A stretch of 64,000 nucleotides of DNA from Sycon ciliatum (GCF_964019385.1 NC_088655.1:14441731-14505730), one strand, 5' to 3'; positions 50,082-62,742 are shown, counted from the stretch's first letter. Numbers and translations are program-made. Notes: generated from the sequence alone by a model not told the origin.

Positions 50082-52283
50082 TTGCGACTAAACTATTCAC
50101 AGCAGTGCCAAATTTTTGGCGTCACTGAATGCGGGTGCCAGCGGCCTACAAGCAAACCAAAAATCAACTCAATGCGACCAATCACATCACAGCTGGGTCA
50201 TGTTATAGAGAGGTACGTTGAAAGTGAAACGTGGGCACAAATGGTTAAAAAGCGACAATTTCTCACCTTTCTGCCCGTTCGAAGCTCAAGAACTGACCAT
50301 CGCCACTCTGATCTCGTTGTTTAGCTGGACATAGGGAAGTGCACCAAGGAAAAATTCCACATTTCAATAAACACTTCGCCCAGGGCTGCTCAAAGCTGAC
50401 ATCAACCGATCTCGAAGTTTAGAGCCTTTTTGCCCGTGATTCTTCACTTTGCGACTAAACTATTCACAGCAGTGCCAAATTTTTGGCGTCACTGAATGCG
50501 GGTGCCAGCGGCCTACAAGCAAAGCAAAAATCAAATCAATGCGACCACTGACATCAAAGTTGGGTCATGTTATAGAGAGGTACGTTGAAAGTGACACGTG
50601 GGCACAAATGGTCAAAAAGCGACAATTTCTCACCTTTCTGCCCGTTCGAAGCTCAAGAACTGACCATCGCCACCCTGATCTCGTTGTATAGCTGGACATA
50701 GGAAAGTGCACCAAGAAAAAATTCCACATTTCAATAAACACTTCGCCCAGGGCTGCTCAAAGCTGACATCAACCGATCTCGAAGTTTTGGGCCTTTTTGC
50801 CCGTGATTCTTCACTTTGCGACTAAACTAATCACAGCAGTGCCAAACTTTAGGTGTCACCGCATGCGGGTGCCAGCGGCCTACCAGCAAACCAAAAATCA
50901 ACTCAATGCGACCACTCACATCACAGCTGGGTCATGTTATAGAGAGGTACGTTGAAAGTGACACGTGGGCACAAATGGTCAAAAAGCGACAATTTCTCAC
51001 CTTTCTGCCCGTTCGAAGCTCAAAAACTGACCATCGCCACCCTGATCCCGTTGTATAGCTGGACATAGGGAAGTGCACCAAGAAAAAATTCCACATTTCA
51101 ATAAACACTTCGCCCAGGGCTGCTCAAAGCTGACATCAACCGATCTCGAAGTTTTGGGCCTTTTTGCCCGTGATTCTTCACTTTGCGACTAAACTAATCA
51201 CAGCAGTGCCAAACTTTAGGTGTCACCGCATGCGGGTGCCTGCGGCCTACCAGCAAACCAAAAATCAACTCAATGCGACCACTCACATCACAGCTGGGTC
51301 ATGTTATAGAGAGGTACGTTGAAAGTGACACGTGGGCACAAATGGTCAAAAAGCGACAATTTCTCACCTTTCTGCCCGTTCGAGGCTCAAGAACTGACCA
51401 TCGCCACCCTATTCTCGTTGTATAGCTGGACATAGGGAAGTGCACCAAGAAAAAATTCCACATTTCAATAAACACTTCGCCCAGGGCTGCTCAAAGCTGA
51501 CATCAACTGATCTCGAAGTTTTGGGCCTTTTTGCCCGTGATTCTTCACTTTGCGACTAAACTATTCACAGCAGTGCCAAATTTTTGGCGTCACTGAATGC
51601 GGGTGCCAGCGGCCTACAAGCAAACCAAAAATCAACTCAATGCGACCACTCACATCACAGCTGGGTCATGTTATAGAGAGGTACGTTGAAAGTGACACAT
51701 GGGCACAAATGGTCAAAAAGCGACAATTTCTCACCTTTCTGCCCGTTCGAAGCTCAAGAACTGACCATCGCCACCCTGATCTCGTTGTTTAGCTGGACAT
51801 AGGGAAGTGCACCAAGAAAAAATTCCACATTTCAATAAACACTTCGCCCAGGGCTGCTCAAAGCTGACATCAACCGATCTCGAAGTTTAGAGCCTTTTTG
51901 CCCGTGATTCTTCACTTTGCGACTAAACTATTCACAGCAGTGCCAAATTTTTGGCGTCACTGAATGCGGGTGCCAGCGGCCTACAAGCAAAGCAAAAATC
52001 AAATCAATGAGACCACTGACATCAAAGTTGGGTCATGTTATAGAGAGGTACGTTGAAAGTGACACGTGGGCACAAATGGTCAAAAAGCGACAATTTCTCA
52101 CCTTTCTGCCCGTTCGAAGCTCAAGAACTGACCATCGCCACCCTGATCTCGTTGTATAGCTGGACATAGGGAAGTACACCAAGAAAAAAATCCACATTTC
52201 AATAAACACTTCGCCCAGGTCTGCTCAAAGCTGACATCAACCGATCTCGAAGTTTTGGGCCTTTTTGCCCGTGATTCTTCACT
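50082..52283 (+). repeat. Six-monomer higher-order repeat F, copy 1 (2,202 bp)
   Basis: Begins with the monomer marked GTGAAACGTGGG and TGGTTAAAAAGC, followed by two consecutive class 2 monomers at positions 3 and 4, then one with ACACATGGG. The next copy starts 2,202 bp (6 x 367) later. Confidence 0.93.
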
Positions 52284-54485
52284 TTGCGACTAAACTATTC
52301 ACAGCAGTGCCAAATTTTTGGCGTCACTGAATGCGGGTGCCAGCGGCCTACAAGCAAACCAAAAATCAACTCAATGCGACCAATCACATCACAGCTGGGT
52401 CATGTTATAGAGAGGTACGTTGAAAGTGAAACGTGGGCACAAATGGTTAAAAAGCGACAATTTCTCACCTTTCTGCCCGTTCGAAGCTCAAGAACTGACC
52501 ATCGCCACTCTGATCTCGTTGTTTAGCTGGACATAGGGAAGTGCACCAAGGAAAAATTCCACATTTCAATAAACACTTCGCCCAGGGCTGCTCAAAGCTG
52601 ACATCAACCGATCTCGAAGTTTAGAGCCTTTTTGCCCGTGATTCTTCACTTTGCGACTAAACTATTCACAGCAGTGCCAAATTTTTGGCGTCACTGAATG
52701 CGGGTGCCAGCGGCCTACAAGCAAAGCAAAAATCAAATCAATGCGACCACTGACATCAAAGTTGGGTCATGTTATAGAGAGGTACGTTGAAAGTGACACG
52801 TGGGCACAAATGGTCAAAAAGCGACAATTTCTCACCTTTCTGCCCGTTCGAAGCTCAAGAACTGACCATCGCCACCCTGATCTCGTTGTATAGCTGGACA
52901 TAGGAAAGTGCACCAAGAAAAAATTCCACATTTCAATAAACACTTCGCCCAGGGCTGCTCAAAGCTGACATCAACCGATCTCGAAGTTTTGGGCCTTTTT
53001 GCCCGTGATTCTTCACTTTGCGACTAAACTAATCACAGCAGTGCCAAACTTTAGGTGTCACCGCATGCGGGTGCCAGCGGCCTACCAGCAAACCAAAAAT
53101 CAACTCAATGCGACCACTCACATCACAGCTGGGTCATGTTATAGAGAGGTACGTTGAAAGTGACACGTGGGCACAAATGGTCAAAAAGCGACAATTTCTC
53201 ACCTTTCTGCCCGTTCGAAGCTCAAAAACTGACCATCGCCACCCTGATCCCGTTGTATAGCTGGACATAGGGAAGTGCACCAAGAAAAAATTCCACATTT
53301 CAATAAACACTTCGCCCAGGGCTGCTCAAAGCTGACATCAACCGATCTCGAAGTTTTGGGCCTTTTTGCCCGTGATTCTTCACTTTGCGACTAAACTAAT
53401 CACAGCAGTGCCAAACTTTAGGTGTCACCGCATGCGGGTGCCTGCGGCCTACCAGCAAACCAAAAATCAACTCAATGCGACCACTCACATCACAGCTGGG
53501 TCATGTTATAGAGAGGTACGTTGAAAGTGACACGTGGGCACAAATGGTCAAAAAGCGACAATTTCTCACCTTTCTGCCCGTTCGAGGCTCAAGAACTGAC
53601 CATCGCCACCCTATTCTCGTTGTATAGCTGGACATAGGGAAGTGCACCAAGAAAAAATTCCACATTTCAATAAACACTTCGCCCAGGGCTGCTCAAAGCT
53701 GACATCAACTGATCTCGAAGTTTTGGGCCTTTTTGCCCGTGATTCTTCACTTTGCGACTAAACTATTCACAGCAGTGCCAAATTTTTGGCGTCACTGAAT
53801 GCGGGTGCCAGCGGCCTACAAGCAAACCAAAAATCAACTCAATGCGACCACTCACATCACAGCTGGGTCATGTTATAGAGAGGTACGTTGAAAGTGACAC
53901 ATGGGCACAAATGGTCAAAAAGCGACAATTTCTCACCTTTCTGCCCGTTCGAAGCTCAAGAACTGACCATCGCCACCCTGATCTCGTTGTTTAGCTGGAC
54001 ATAGGGAAGTGCACCAAGAAAAAATTCCACATTTCAATAAACACTTCGCCCAGGGCTGCTCAAAGCTGACATCAACCGATCTCGAAGTTTAGAGCCTTTT
54101 TGTCCGTGATTCTTCACTTTGCGACTAAACTATTCACAGCAGTGCCAAATTTTTGGCGTCACTGAATGCGGGTGCCAGCGGCCTACAAGCAAAGCAAAAA
54201 TCAAATCAATGAGACCACTGACATCAAAGTTGGGTCATGTTATAGAGAGGTTCGTTGAAAGTGACACGTGGGCACAAATGGTCAAAAAGCGACAATTTCT
54301 CACCTTTCTGCCCGTTCGAAGCTCAAGAACTGACCATCGCCACCCTGATCTCGTTGTATAGCTGGACATAGGGAAGTACACCAAGAAAAAAATCCACATT
54401 TCAATAAACACTTCGCCCAGGTCTGCTCAAAGCTGACATCAACCGATCTCGAAGTTTTGGGCCTTTTTGCCCGTTATTCTTCACT
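52284..54485 (+). repeat. Six-monomer higher-order repeat F, copy 2
   Basis: Almost base-identical to copy 1, including CTCAAAAACTGACC and CCTGATCCCG variants. Confidence 0.93.
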
Positions 54486-55953
54486 TTGCGACTAAACTAT
54501 TCACAGCAGTGCCAAATTTTTGGCGTCACTGAATGCGGGTGCCAGCGGCCTACAAGCAAACCAAAAATCAACTCCATGCGACCAATCACATCACAGCTGG
54601 GTCATGTTATAGAGAGGTACGTTGAAAGTGAAACGTGGGCACAAATGGTTAAAAAGCGACAATTTCTCACCTTTCTGCCCGTTCGAAGCTCAAGAACTGA
54701 CCATCGCCACTCTGATCTCGTTGTTTAGCTGGACATAGGGAGGTGCACCAAGGAAAAATTCCACATTTCAATAAACACTTCGCCCAGGGCTGCTCAAAGC
54801 TGACATCAACCGATCTCGAAGTTTAGAGCCTTTTTGCCCGTGATTCTTCACTTTGCGACTAAACTATTCACAGCAGTGCCAAATTTTTGGCGTCACTGAA
54901 TGCGGGTGCCAGCGGCCTACAAGCAAAGCAAGAATCAAATCAATGCGACCACTGACATCAAAGTTGGGTCATGTTATAGAGAGGTACGTTGAAAGTGACA
55001 CGTGGGCACAAATGGTCAAAAAGCGACAATTTCTCACCTTTCTGCCCGTTCGAAGCTCAAGAACTGACCATCGCCACCCTGATCTCGTTGTATAGCTGGA
55101 CATAGGAAAGTGCACCAAGAAAAAATTCCACATTTCAATAAACACTTCGCCCAGGGCTGCTCAAAGCTGACATCAACCGATCTCGAAGTTTTGGGCCTTT
55201 TTGCCCGTGATTCTTCACTTTGCGACTAAACTAATCACAGCAGTGCCAAACTTTAGGTGTCACCGCATGCGGGTGCCAGCGGCCTACCAGCAAACCAAAA
55301 ATCAACTCAATGCGACCACTCACATCACAGCTGGGTCATGTTATAGAGAGGTACGTTGAAAGTGACACGTGGGCACAAATGGTCAAAAAGCGACAATTTC
55401 TCACCTTTCTGCCCGTTCGAAGCTCAAGAACTGACCATCGCCACCCTGATCTCGTTGTATAGCTGGACATAGGGAAGTGCACCAAGAAAAAATTCCACAT
55501 TTCAATAAACACTTCGCCCAGGGCTGCTCAAAGCTGACATCAACTGATCTCGAAGTTTTGGGCCTTTTTGCCCGTGATTCTTCACTTTGCGACTAAACTA
55601 TTCACAGCAGTGCCAAATTTTTGGAGTCACTGAATGCGGGTGCCAGCGGCCTACAAGCAAACCAAAAATCAACTCAATGCGACCACTCACATCACAGCTG
55701 GGTCATGTTATAGAGAGGTACGTTGAAAGTGACACATGGGCACAAATGGTCAAAAAGCGACAATTTCTCACCTTTCTGCCCGTTTGAAGCTCAAGAACTG
55801 ACCATCGCCACCCTGATCTCGTTGTTTAGCTGGACATAGGGAAGTGCACCAAGAAAAAATTCCACATTTCAATAAACACTTTGCCCAGGGCTGCTCAAAG
55901 CTGACATCAACCGATCTCGAAGTTTAGAGCCTTTTTGCCCGTGATTCTTCACT
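54486..55953 (+). repeat. Higher-order repeat F, copy 3 (shortened to four monomers)
   Basis: Starts with the same marker monomer, but the next marker (55,954) follows after 1,468 bp (4 x 367), so two monomers are missing. Only one class 2 monomer remains. Confidence 0.85.
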
Positions 55954-57069
55954 TTGCGACTAAACTATTCACAGCAGTGCCAAATTTTTGGCGTCACTGA
56001 ATGCGGGTGCCAGCGGCCTACAAGCAAACCAAAAATCAACTCAATGCGACCAATCACATCACAGCTGGGTCATGTTATAGAGAGGTACGTTGAAAGTGAA
56101 ACGTGGGCACAAATGGTTAAAAAGCGACAATTTCTCACCTTTCTGCCCGTTCGAAGCTCAAGAACTGACCATCGCCACTCTGATCTCGTTGTTTAGCTGG
56201 ACATAGGGAGGTGCACCAAGGAAAAATTCCACATTTCAATAAACACTTCGCCCAGGGCTGCTCAAAGCTGACATCAACCGATCTCGAAGTTTAGAGCCTT
56301 TTTGCCCGTGATTCTTCACTTTGCGACTAAACTATTCACAGCAGTGCCAAATTTTTGGCGTCACTGAATGCGGGTGCAAGGGGCCTACAAGCTAAGCAAG
56401 AATCAAATCAATGCGACCACTGACATCAAAGTTGGGTCATGTTATAGAGAGGTACTTTGAAAGTGACACGTGGGCACAAATGGTCAAAAAGCGACAATTT
56501 CTCACCTTTCTGCCCGTTCGAAGCTCAAGAACTGACCATCGCCACCCTGATCTCGTTGTATAGCTGGACATAGGGAAGTGCACCAAGAAAAAATTCCACA
56601 TTTCAATAAACACTTCGCCCAGGGCTGCTCAAAGCTGACATCAACTGATCTCGAAGTTTTGGGCCTTTTTGCCCGTGATTCTTCACTTTGCGACTAAACT
56701 ATTCACAGCAGTGCCAAATTTTTGGAGTCACTGAATGCGGGTGCCAGCGGCCTACAAGCAAACCAAAAATCAACTCAATGCGACCACTCACATCACAGCT
56801 GGGTCATGTTATAGAGAGGTACGTTGAAAGTGACACATGGGCACAAATGGTCAAAAAGCGACAGTTTCTCACCTTTCTGCCCGTTCGAAGCTCAAGAACT
56901 GACCATCGCCACCCTGATCTCGTTGTTTAGCTGGACATAGGGAAGTGCACCAAGAAAAAATTCCACATTTCAATAAACACTTCGCCCAGGGCTGCTCAAA
57001 GCTGACATCAACCGATCTCGAAGTTTAGAGCCTTTTTGCCCGTGATTCTTCACTTTGCGACTAAACTAT

Positions 57070-57650
57070 TCACAGCGGTGCCAAATTTTTGGCGTCACTG
57101 AATGCGGGTGCCAGCGGCCTACAAGCAAAGCAAAAATCAAATCAATGCGACCACTGACATCAAAGTTGGGTCATGTTATATAGAGGTACGTTGAAAGTGA
57201 CACGTGGGCACAAATGGTCAAAAAGCGACAATTTCTCACCTTTCTGCCCGTTCGAAGCTCAAGAACTGACCATCGCCACCCTGATCTCGTTGTATAGCTG
57301 GACATAGGGAAGTGCACCAAGAACAAATTCCACATTTCAATAAACACTTCGCCCAGGGCTGCTCAAAGCTGACATCAACCGATCTCGAAGTTTTGGGCCT
57401 TTTTGCCCGTGATTCTTCGCTTTGCGACTAAACTATTCAGAGCAGTGCCAAATTTCTGGCGTCACTGAATGCGGGTGCTAGCGGCCTACAAGCAAACCAA
57501 AAATCAAATCAATACGACCACTCACATCACAGCTGGGTCATGTTATAGAGAGGTACGTTGAAAGTGACACGTGGGCACAAATGGTCAAAAAGCGACAATT
57601 TCTCACCTTTCTGCCCGTTCGAAGCTCAAGAACTGACCATCGCCACCCTG
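57070..57650 (+). repeat. Edge-zone duplication G, copy 1
   Basis: Shares TTATATAGAGG, CAAGAACAAATTCC, ACTATTCAGAGC and AAATTTCTGGCG with about 60,005-60,585 at an offset of about 2,934 bp. Confidence 0.75.
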
Positions 57651-60004
57651 ATCTCGTTCTATAGCTGGACATAGGGAAGTGCACCAAGAAAAAATTACAC
57701 ATTTCAATAAACACTTCGCCCAGGGCTGCTCAAAGCTGACATCAACTGATCTCGAAGTTTTGGGCCTTTCGCCCGTGATTCTTCACTTTGCGACTAAAAT
57801 ATTCACAGCAGTGCCAAATTTTTGGCGTCACTTAATGCGGTTGCCAGCGGCCTACTAGCAAACCAAAGATCAACTCAATGCGACCACTCACATCACAGCT
57901 GGGTCATTTTATAGAGAGGTACGTTGAAAGTGACACGTGGGCACAAATGGTCAAAAAGCGACAATTTCTCACCTTTCTGCCCGTTCGAAGCTCAAGAACT
58001 GACCATCGCCACCCTGATCTCGTTGTACAGCTGGTCATAGGGAAGTGCACCAAGAAAAAATTCCACATTTCAATAAACACTTCGCCCAGGGCTGCTCAAA
58101 GCTGACATCAACCGATCTCGAAGTTTTGGGCCTTTTTGCCCGTGATTCTTCACTTTGCGACTAAACTATTCACAGCAGTGCCAAATTTTTGGCGTCACTG
58201 AATGCGGGTGCCAGCGGCCTACAAGCAAACCAAAAATCAACTCAATGCGACCACTCACATCACAGCTGGGTCATGTTATAGAGAGGTACGTTGAAAGTGA
58301 CACGTGGGCACAAATGGTCAAAAAGCGACAATTTCTCACCTTTCTGCCCGTTCGAAGCTCAAGAACTGACCATCGCCACCCTGATCTCGTTGTATAGCTG
58401 GACATAGGGAAGTGCACCAAGAAAAAATTCCACATTTCAATAAACACTTTGCCCAGGGCTGCTCAAAGCTGACAGCAACCGATCTCGAAGTTTTGGGCCT
58501 TTTTGCCCGTAATTCTTCACTTTGCGACTAAACTATTAACAGCAGTCCACCATTTTTGGCGTCACTGAATGCGGGTGCCAGCGGCCTACAAGCAAACCAA
58601 AAATCAACTCAATGCGACCACTCACATCACAGCTGGGTCATGTTATAGAGAGGTACGTTGAAAGTGACACGTGGGCACAAATGGTCAAAAAGCGACAATT
58701 TCTCACCTTTCTGCCCGTTTGAAGCTCAAGAACTGACCATCGCCACCCTGATCTCGTTGAACAGCTGGACACAGGGAAGTGCACCAAGAAAAATTTCCAC
58801 ATTTCAATAAACACTTCGCCCAGGGCTGCTCAAAGCTGACATCAACCGATCTCGAAGTTTTGGGCCTTTTTGCCCGTGATTCTTCACTTTGCGACTAAAC
58901 TAATCACAGCAATGCCAAATTTTTGGCGTCACTGAATGCGGGTGCCAGCGGCCTACAAGCAAACCAAAAATCAAATCAATGCGACCACTGACATCAAAGT
59001 TGGGTCATGTTATAGAGAGGTACGTTGAAAGTGACACGTGGGCACAAATGGTCAAAAAGCGACAATTTCTCACCTTTCTGCCCGTTCGAAGCTCAAGAAC
59101 TGACCATCGCCACCCTGATCTCGTTATATAGCTGGACATAGGGAAGTGCACCAAGAAAAAATTCCACATTTCAATAAACACTTCGCCCAGGGCTGCTCAA
59201 AGCTGACATCAACGGATCTCGAAGTTTTGGGCCTTTTTGCCCGTGATTCTTCACTTTGTGACTAAACTATTCGCAGCAGTGCCAAATTTTTGGCTTCACT
59301 AAATGCGGGTGCCAGGGGCCTACAAGCAAACCAAAAATCAATTCAATGCGACCACTCACATCACAGCTGGGTCATGTTATAGAGAGGTACGTTGAAAGTG
59401 ACACGTGGGCACAAATGGTCAAAAGCGACAATTTCTCACCTTTCTGCCCGTTCGAAGCTCAAGAACTGACCATCACCACCCTGATCTCGTTGTTTAGCTG
59501 GACATAGAGAAGTGCACCAAGAAAAAATTCCACATTTCAATAAACACTTCGCCCAGGGCTGCTCAAAGCTGACATCAACCGATCTCGAAGTTTTGGGCCT
59601 TTTTGCCTGTGATTCTTCACTTTGCGACTAAACTATTCACAGCAGTGCCAAATTTTTGGCGTCACTGAATGCGGGTGCCAGCGGACTACAAGCAAACTAA
59701 AAATCAAATCAATGCGACCACTGACATCAAAGTTGGGTCATGTTATAGAGAGGTACGTTGAAAGTGACACGTGGGCACAAATGGTCAAAAAGGGACAATT
59801 TCTCACCTTTCTGCCCGTTCGAAGCTCAAGAACTGACCATCGCCACCCTGATCTCGTTATATAGCTGGACATAGGGAAGTGCACCAAGAAAAAATTCCAC
59901 ATTTCAATAAACACTTCGCCCAGGGCTGCTCAAAGCTGACATCAACTGATCTCGACGTTTTGGGCCTTTTTGCATGTGATTCTTCACTTTGTGACTAAAC
60001 TATT

Positions 60005-60585
60005 CACAGCAGTGCCAAATATTTGGCGTCACTGAATGCGGGTGCCAGCGGCCTACAAGCAAAGCAAAAATCAAATCAATGCGACCACTGACATCAAAGT
60101 TGGGTCATGTTATATAGAGGTACGTTGAAAGTGACACGTGGGCACAAATGGTCAAAAAGCGACAATTTCTCACCTTTCTGCCCGTTCGAAGCTCAAGAAC
60201 TGACCATCGCCACCCTGATCTCGTTGTATAGCTGGACATAGGGAAGTGCACCAAGAACAAATTCCACATTTCAATAAACACTTCGCCCAGGGCTGCTCAA
60301 AGCTGACATCAACGGATCTCGAAGTTTTGGGCCTTTTTGCCCGTGATTCTTCGCTTTGCGACTAAACTATTCAGAGCAGTGCCAAATTTCTGGCGTCACT
60401 GAATGCGGGTGCTAGCGGCCTACAAGCAAACCAAAAATCAAATCAATACGACCACTCACATCACAGCTGGGTCATGTTATAGAGAGGTACGTTGAAAGTG
60501 ACACGTGGGCACAAATGGTCAAAAAGCGACAATTTCTCACCTTTCTGCCCGTTCGAAGCTCAAGAACTGACCATCGCCACCCTGA
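60005..60585 (+). repeat. Edge-zone duplication G, copy 2
   Basis: Partner of 57,070-57,650, with the same four rare markers in the same order. Confidence 0.75.
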
Positions 60586-60722
60586 TCTCATTGTATAGCT
60601 GGACATAGGGAAGTGCACCAAGAAAAAATTCCACATTTCAATAAACACTTCGCCCAGGGCTGCTCAAAGCTGACATCAACCGATCTCGAAGTTTTGGGCC
60701 TTTTTGCCCGTGATTCTTCACT

Positions 60723-61219
60723 TTGCGACTAAACTATTCACAGCAGTGCCAAATTTTTGGCGTCCCTGAATGCAGGTGCCAGCGGCCTACAAGCAAATCA
60801 AAAATCAACTCAATACGACCACTCACATCACAGCTGGGTCATGTTATAGAGAGGTACGTTGAAAGTGACACGTGGGCACAAATGGTCAAAAAGCGACAAT
60901 TTCTCACCTTTCTGCCTGTTCGAAGCTCAAGAACTGACCATCGCCACCCTGATCTCGTTGTATAGCTGGACATAGGGAAGTGCACCAAGAAAAAATTCCA
61001 CATTTCAATAAACACTTCGCCCAGGGCTGCTCAAAGCTGACATCAACCGATCTCGAAGTTTAGAGCCTTTTTGCCCGTGATTCTTCACTTTGCGACTAAA
61101 TTATTCACAGCAGTGCCAAATTCTTGGCGTCACTGAATGCGGGTGCCAGCGGCCTACAAGCAAACCAAAAATCAAATCAATGCGACCACTGACTTCACAG
61201 TTGGGTCATGTTATAGAGA
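60723..61219 (+). repeat. Terminal duplication H, copy 1 (offset 1,102 bp)
   Basis: Contains GGCGTCCCTGAATGCAGG, AAGCAAATCAAAAATC and AAATTCTTGGCG, all repeated at the array end. Confidence 0.85.
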
Positions 61220-61824
61220 GGTACAATGAAAGTGACACGTGGGCACAAATGGTCAAAAAGCGACAATTTCTCACCTTTCTGCCCGTTCGAAGCTCAGGAA
61301 CTGACCATCGCCACCCTGATCTCGTTGTATAGCTGGACATAGGGAAGTGCACCAAGAAAAAATTCCACATTTCAATAAACACTTCGCCCAGGGCTGCTCA
61401 AAGCTGACATCAACCGATCTCGAAGTTTAGAGCCTTTTTGCCCGTGATTCTTCACTTTGCGACTAAACTATTCACAGCAGTGCCAAATTTTTGGCGTCAC
61501 TGAATGCGGGTGCCAGCGGCCTACAAGCAAACCAAAAATCAAATCAATGCGACCACTGACTTCACAGTTGGGTCATGTTATGGAGAGGTACAATGAAAGT
61601 GACACGTGTGCACAAATGGTCAAAAAGCGACAATTTCTCACCTTTCTGCCCATTCGAAGCTCAAGAACTGACCATCGGCACCCTGATCTCGTTGTATAGC
61701 TGGACATAGGGAAGTGCACCAAGGAAAAAGTCCAAAATTGCAATAAACACTTCGCCCAGGGCTGCTCAAAGCTGACATCAACTGATCTCGAAGTTTTGGG
61801 CCTTTTTGCCCGTGATTCTTCACT

Positions 61825-62321
61825 TTGCGACTAAACTATTCACAGCAGTGCCAAATTTTTGGCGTCCCTGAATGCAGGTGCCAGCGGCCTACAAGCAAAT
61901 CAAAAATCAACTCAATACGACCACTCACATCACAGCTGGGTCATGTTATAGAGAGGTACGTTGAAAGTGACACGTGGGCACAAATGGTCAAAAAGCGACA
62001 ATTTCTCACCTTTCTGCCTGTTCGAAGCTCAAGAACTGACCATCGCCACCCTGATCTCGTTGTATAGCTGGACATAGGGAAGTGCACCAAGAAAAAATTC
62101 CACATTTCAATAAACACTTCGCCCAGGGCTGCTCAAAGCTGACATCAACCGATCTCGAAGTTTAGAGCCTTTTTGCCCGTGATTCTTCACTTTGCGACTA
62201 AATAAATTATTCACAGCAGTGCCAAATTCTTGGCGTCACTGAATGCGGGTGCCAGCGGCCTACAAGCAAACCAAAAATCAAATCAATGCGACCACTGACT
62301 TCACAGTTGGGTCATGTTATA
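61825..62321 (+). repeat. Terminal duplication H, copy 2, cut by the array end
   Basis: Repeats copy 1 with a 5-bp insertion (GACTAAATAAATTATTC) and stops inside the invariant core at GTCATGTTATA. Confidence 0.85.
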
Positions 62322-62322
62322 C
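62321..62322. other. Right boundary of the satellite array
   Basis: GTCATGTTATA is followed by CACGGCTG instead of the expected GAGAGGTACG. No satellite sequence is seen beyond this point. Confidence 0.95.
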
Positions 62323-62562
62323 ACGGCTGTTCAGATTCCGAAAAAGCGGCACCTACGTCATCCGCGCCTTTGCGGCTGGCGCAGCTAGGTTGCTCAAGAA
62401 AATTCAAAAATTCGAAATTGAATTGCATCGAAATTACCTTGAATACATGGCTTCTTCGATGGATATAGGACAAACCAAGCCTGCCTTCCAGGTGAATTCA
62501 GGTTTATAAAACTCCTTGAATGCAGTCGTCTTCATGTCCAAAATTTCGAAGCTTCACTCCTG
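62322..62562. other. Non-satellite flank, nothing recognised
   Basis: Unique-looking DNA with an A-rich stretch of TTCGAAATT-type words near 62,405-62,440. A splice-donor-like CAG|GTGAAT lies at 62,489-62,497. Open frames here are short and partly run in from the satellite, so I call no gene. Confidence 0.5.
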
Positions 62563-62664
62563 ATGAAAGTGCTCTTTTCCTCGACGAACGTTTCCTTCGT
62601 ATTCTTCCTTTTCATAGCATCGTGCCTATTCCTGGGGATACTTTCAGCTAGCTTCTTGCCCAAG
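62563..62664 (+). CDS. Possible signal-peptide-like first exon (weak)
   Basis: I do not recognise a gene here. From the ATG at 62,563 the frame reads a short polar start with K2, then a hydrophobic run (about residues 10-29, rich in F, L, I, V), and reaches CAAG|GTAAGG at 62,661-62,670, which is a good eukaryotic splice donor. That is the shape of a signal-peptide exon. The same frame continues without a stop into the RAG1-like region. The bases before the ATG are not a strong Kozak context. It may equally be untranslated 5' sequence of the transposon or chance. Confidence 0.15.
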
Positions 62665-62742
62665 GTAAGGTTTTCTAGCGTCTTTTCTAAGTTTTTCCTG
62701 GTGCACGATCATACTACCTCTGCAACCCAATTGAGTTTTTTT

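Larger units (their letters stand above)
22939..62321 (+). repeat. Satellite array, right block (about 367-bp monomer, plus orientation)
   Basis: The same monomer family as the left block, inverted, again head to tail at 367-bp steps (for example 33188, 33555, 33922, 34656, 35023, 35390). Small indels shift the step in particular copies. They include TTC insertions near 30,979 and 38,688, 5-bp ATTAA insertions near 43,625 and 47,302, a 1-bp loss near 26,368, and a 5-bp insertion near 62,203. The block ends inside a monomer at 62,321. Copies between about 57 kb and 62 kb look more diverged than those in 41-56 kb, as expected for an array edge that is homogenised less. No gene is supported in it. 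Confidence 0.98.

Noticed and set aside
645-62067. An 80-codon open frame in most monomers as a conserved small protein family
   Set aside because: It starts at TTG, not ATG, in a eukaryotic context. Most class 2 monomers close it with TAA. Variants in the variable segment are mostly amino-acid-changing, and the core is identical even at synonymous sites. Periodic repetition alone explains its recurrence.
1-62321. CRISPR array
   Set aside because: There are no short repeats with unique spacers. The unit is 367 bp and the whole unit repeats.
1-62321. rRNA or 5S gene spacer array
   Set aside because: No rRNA sequence is recognisable in the monomer.
62243-62509. Open frames crossing the array boundary
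   Set aside because: They fuse satellite antisense-like coding to unrelated flank and carry no motif.
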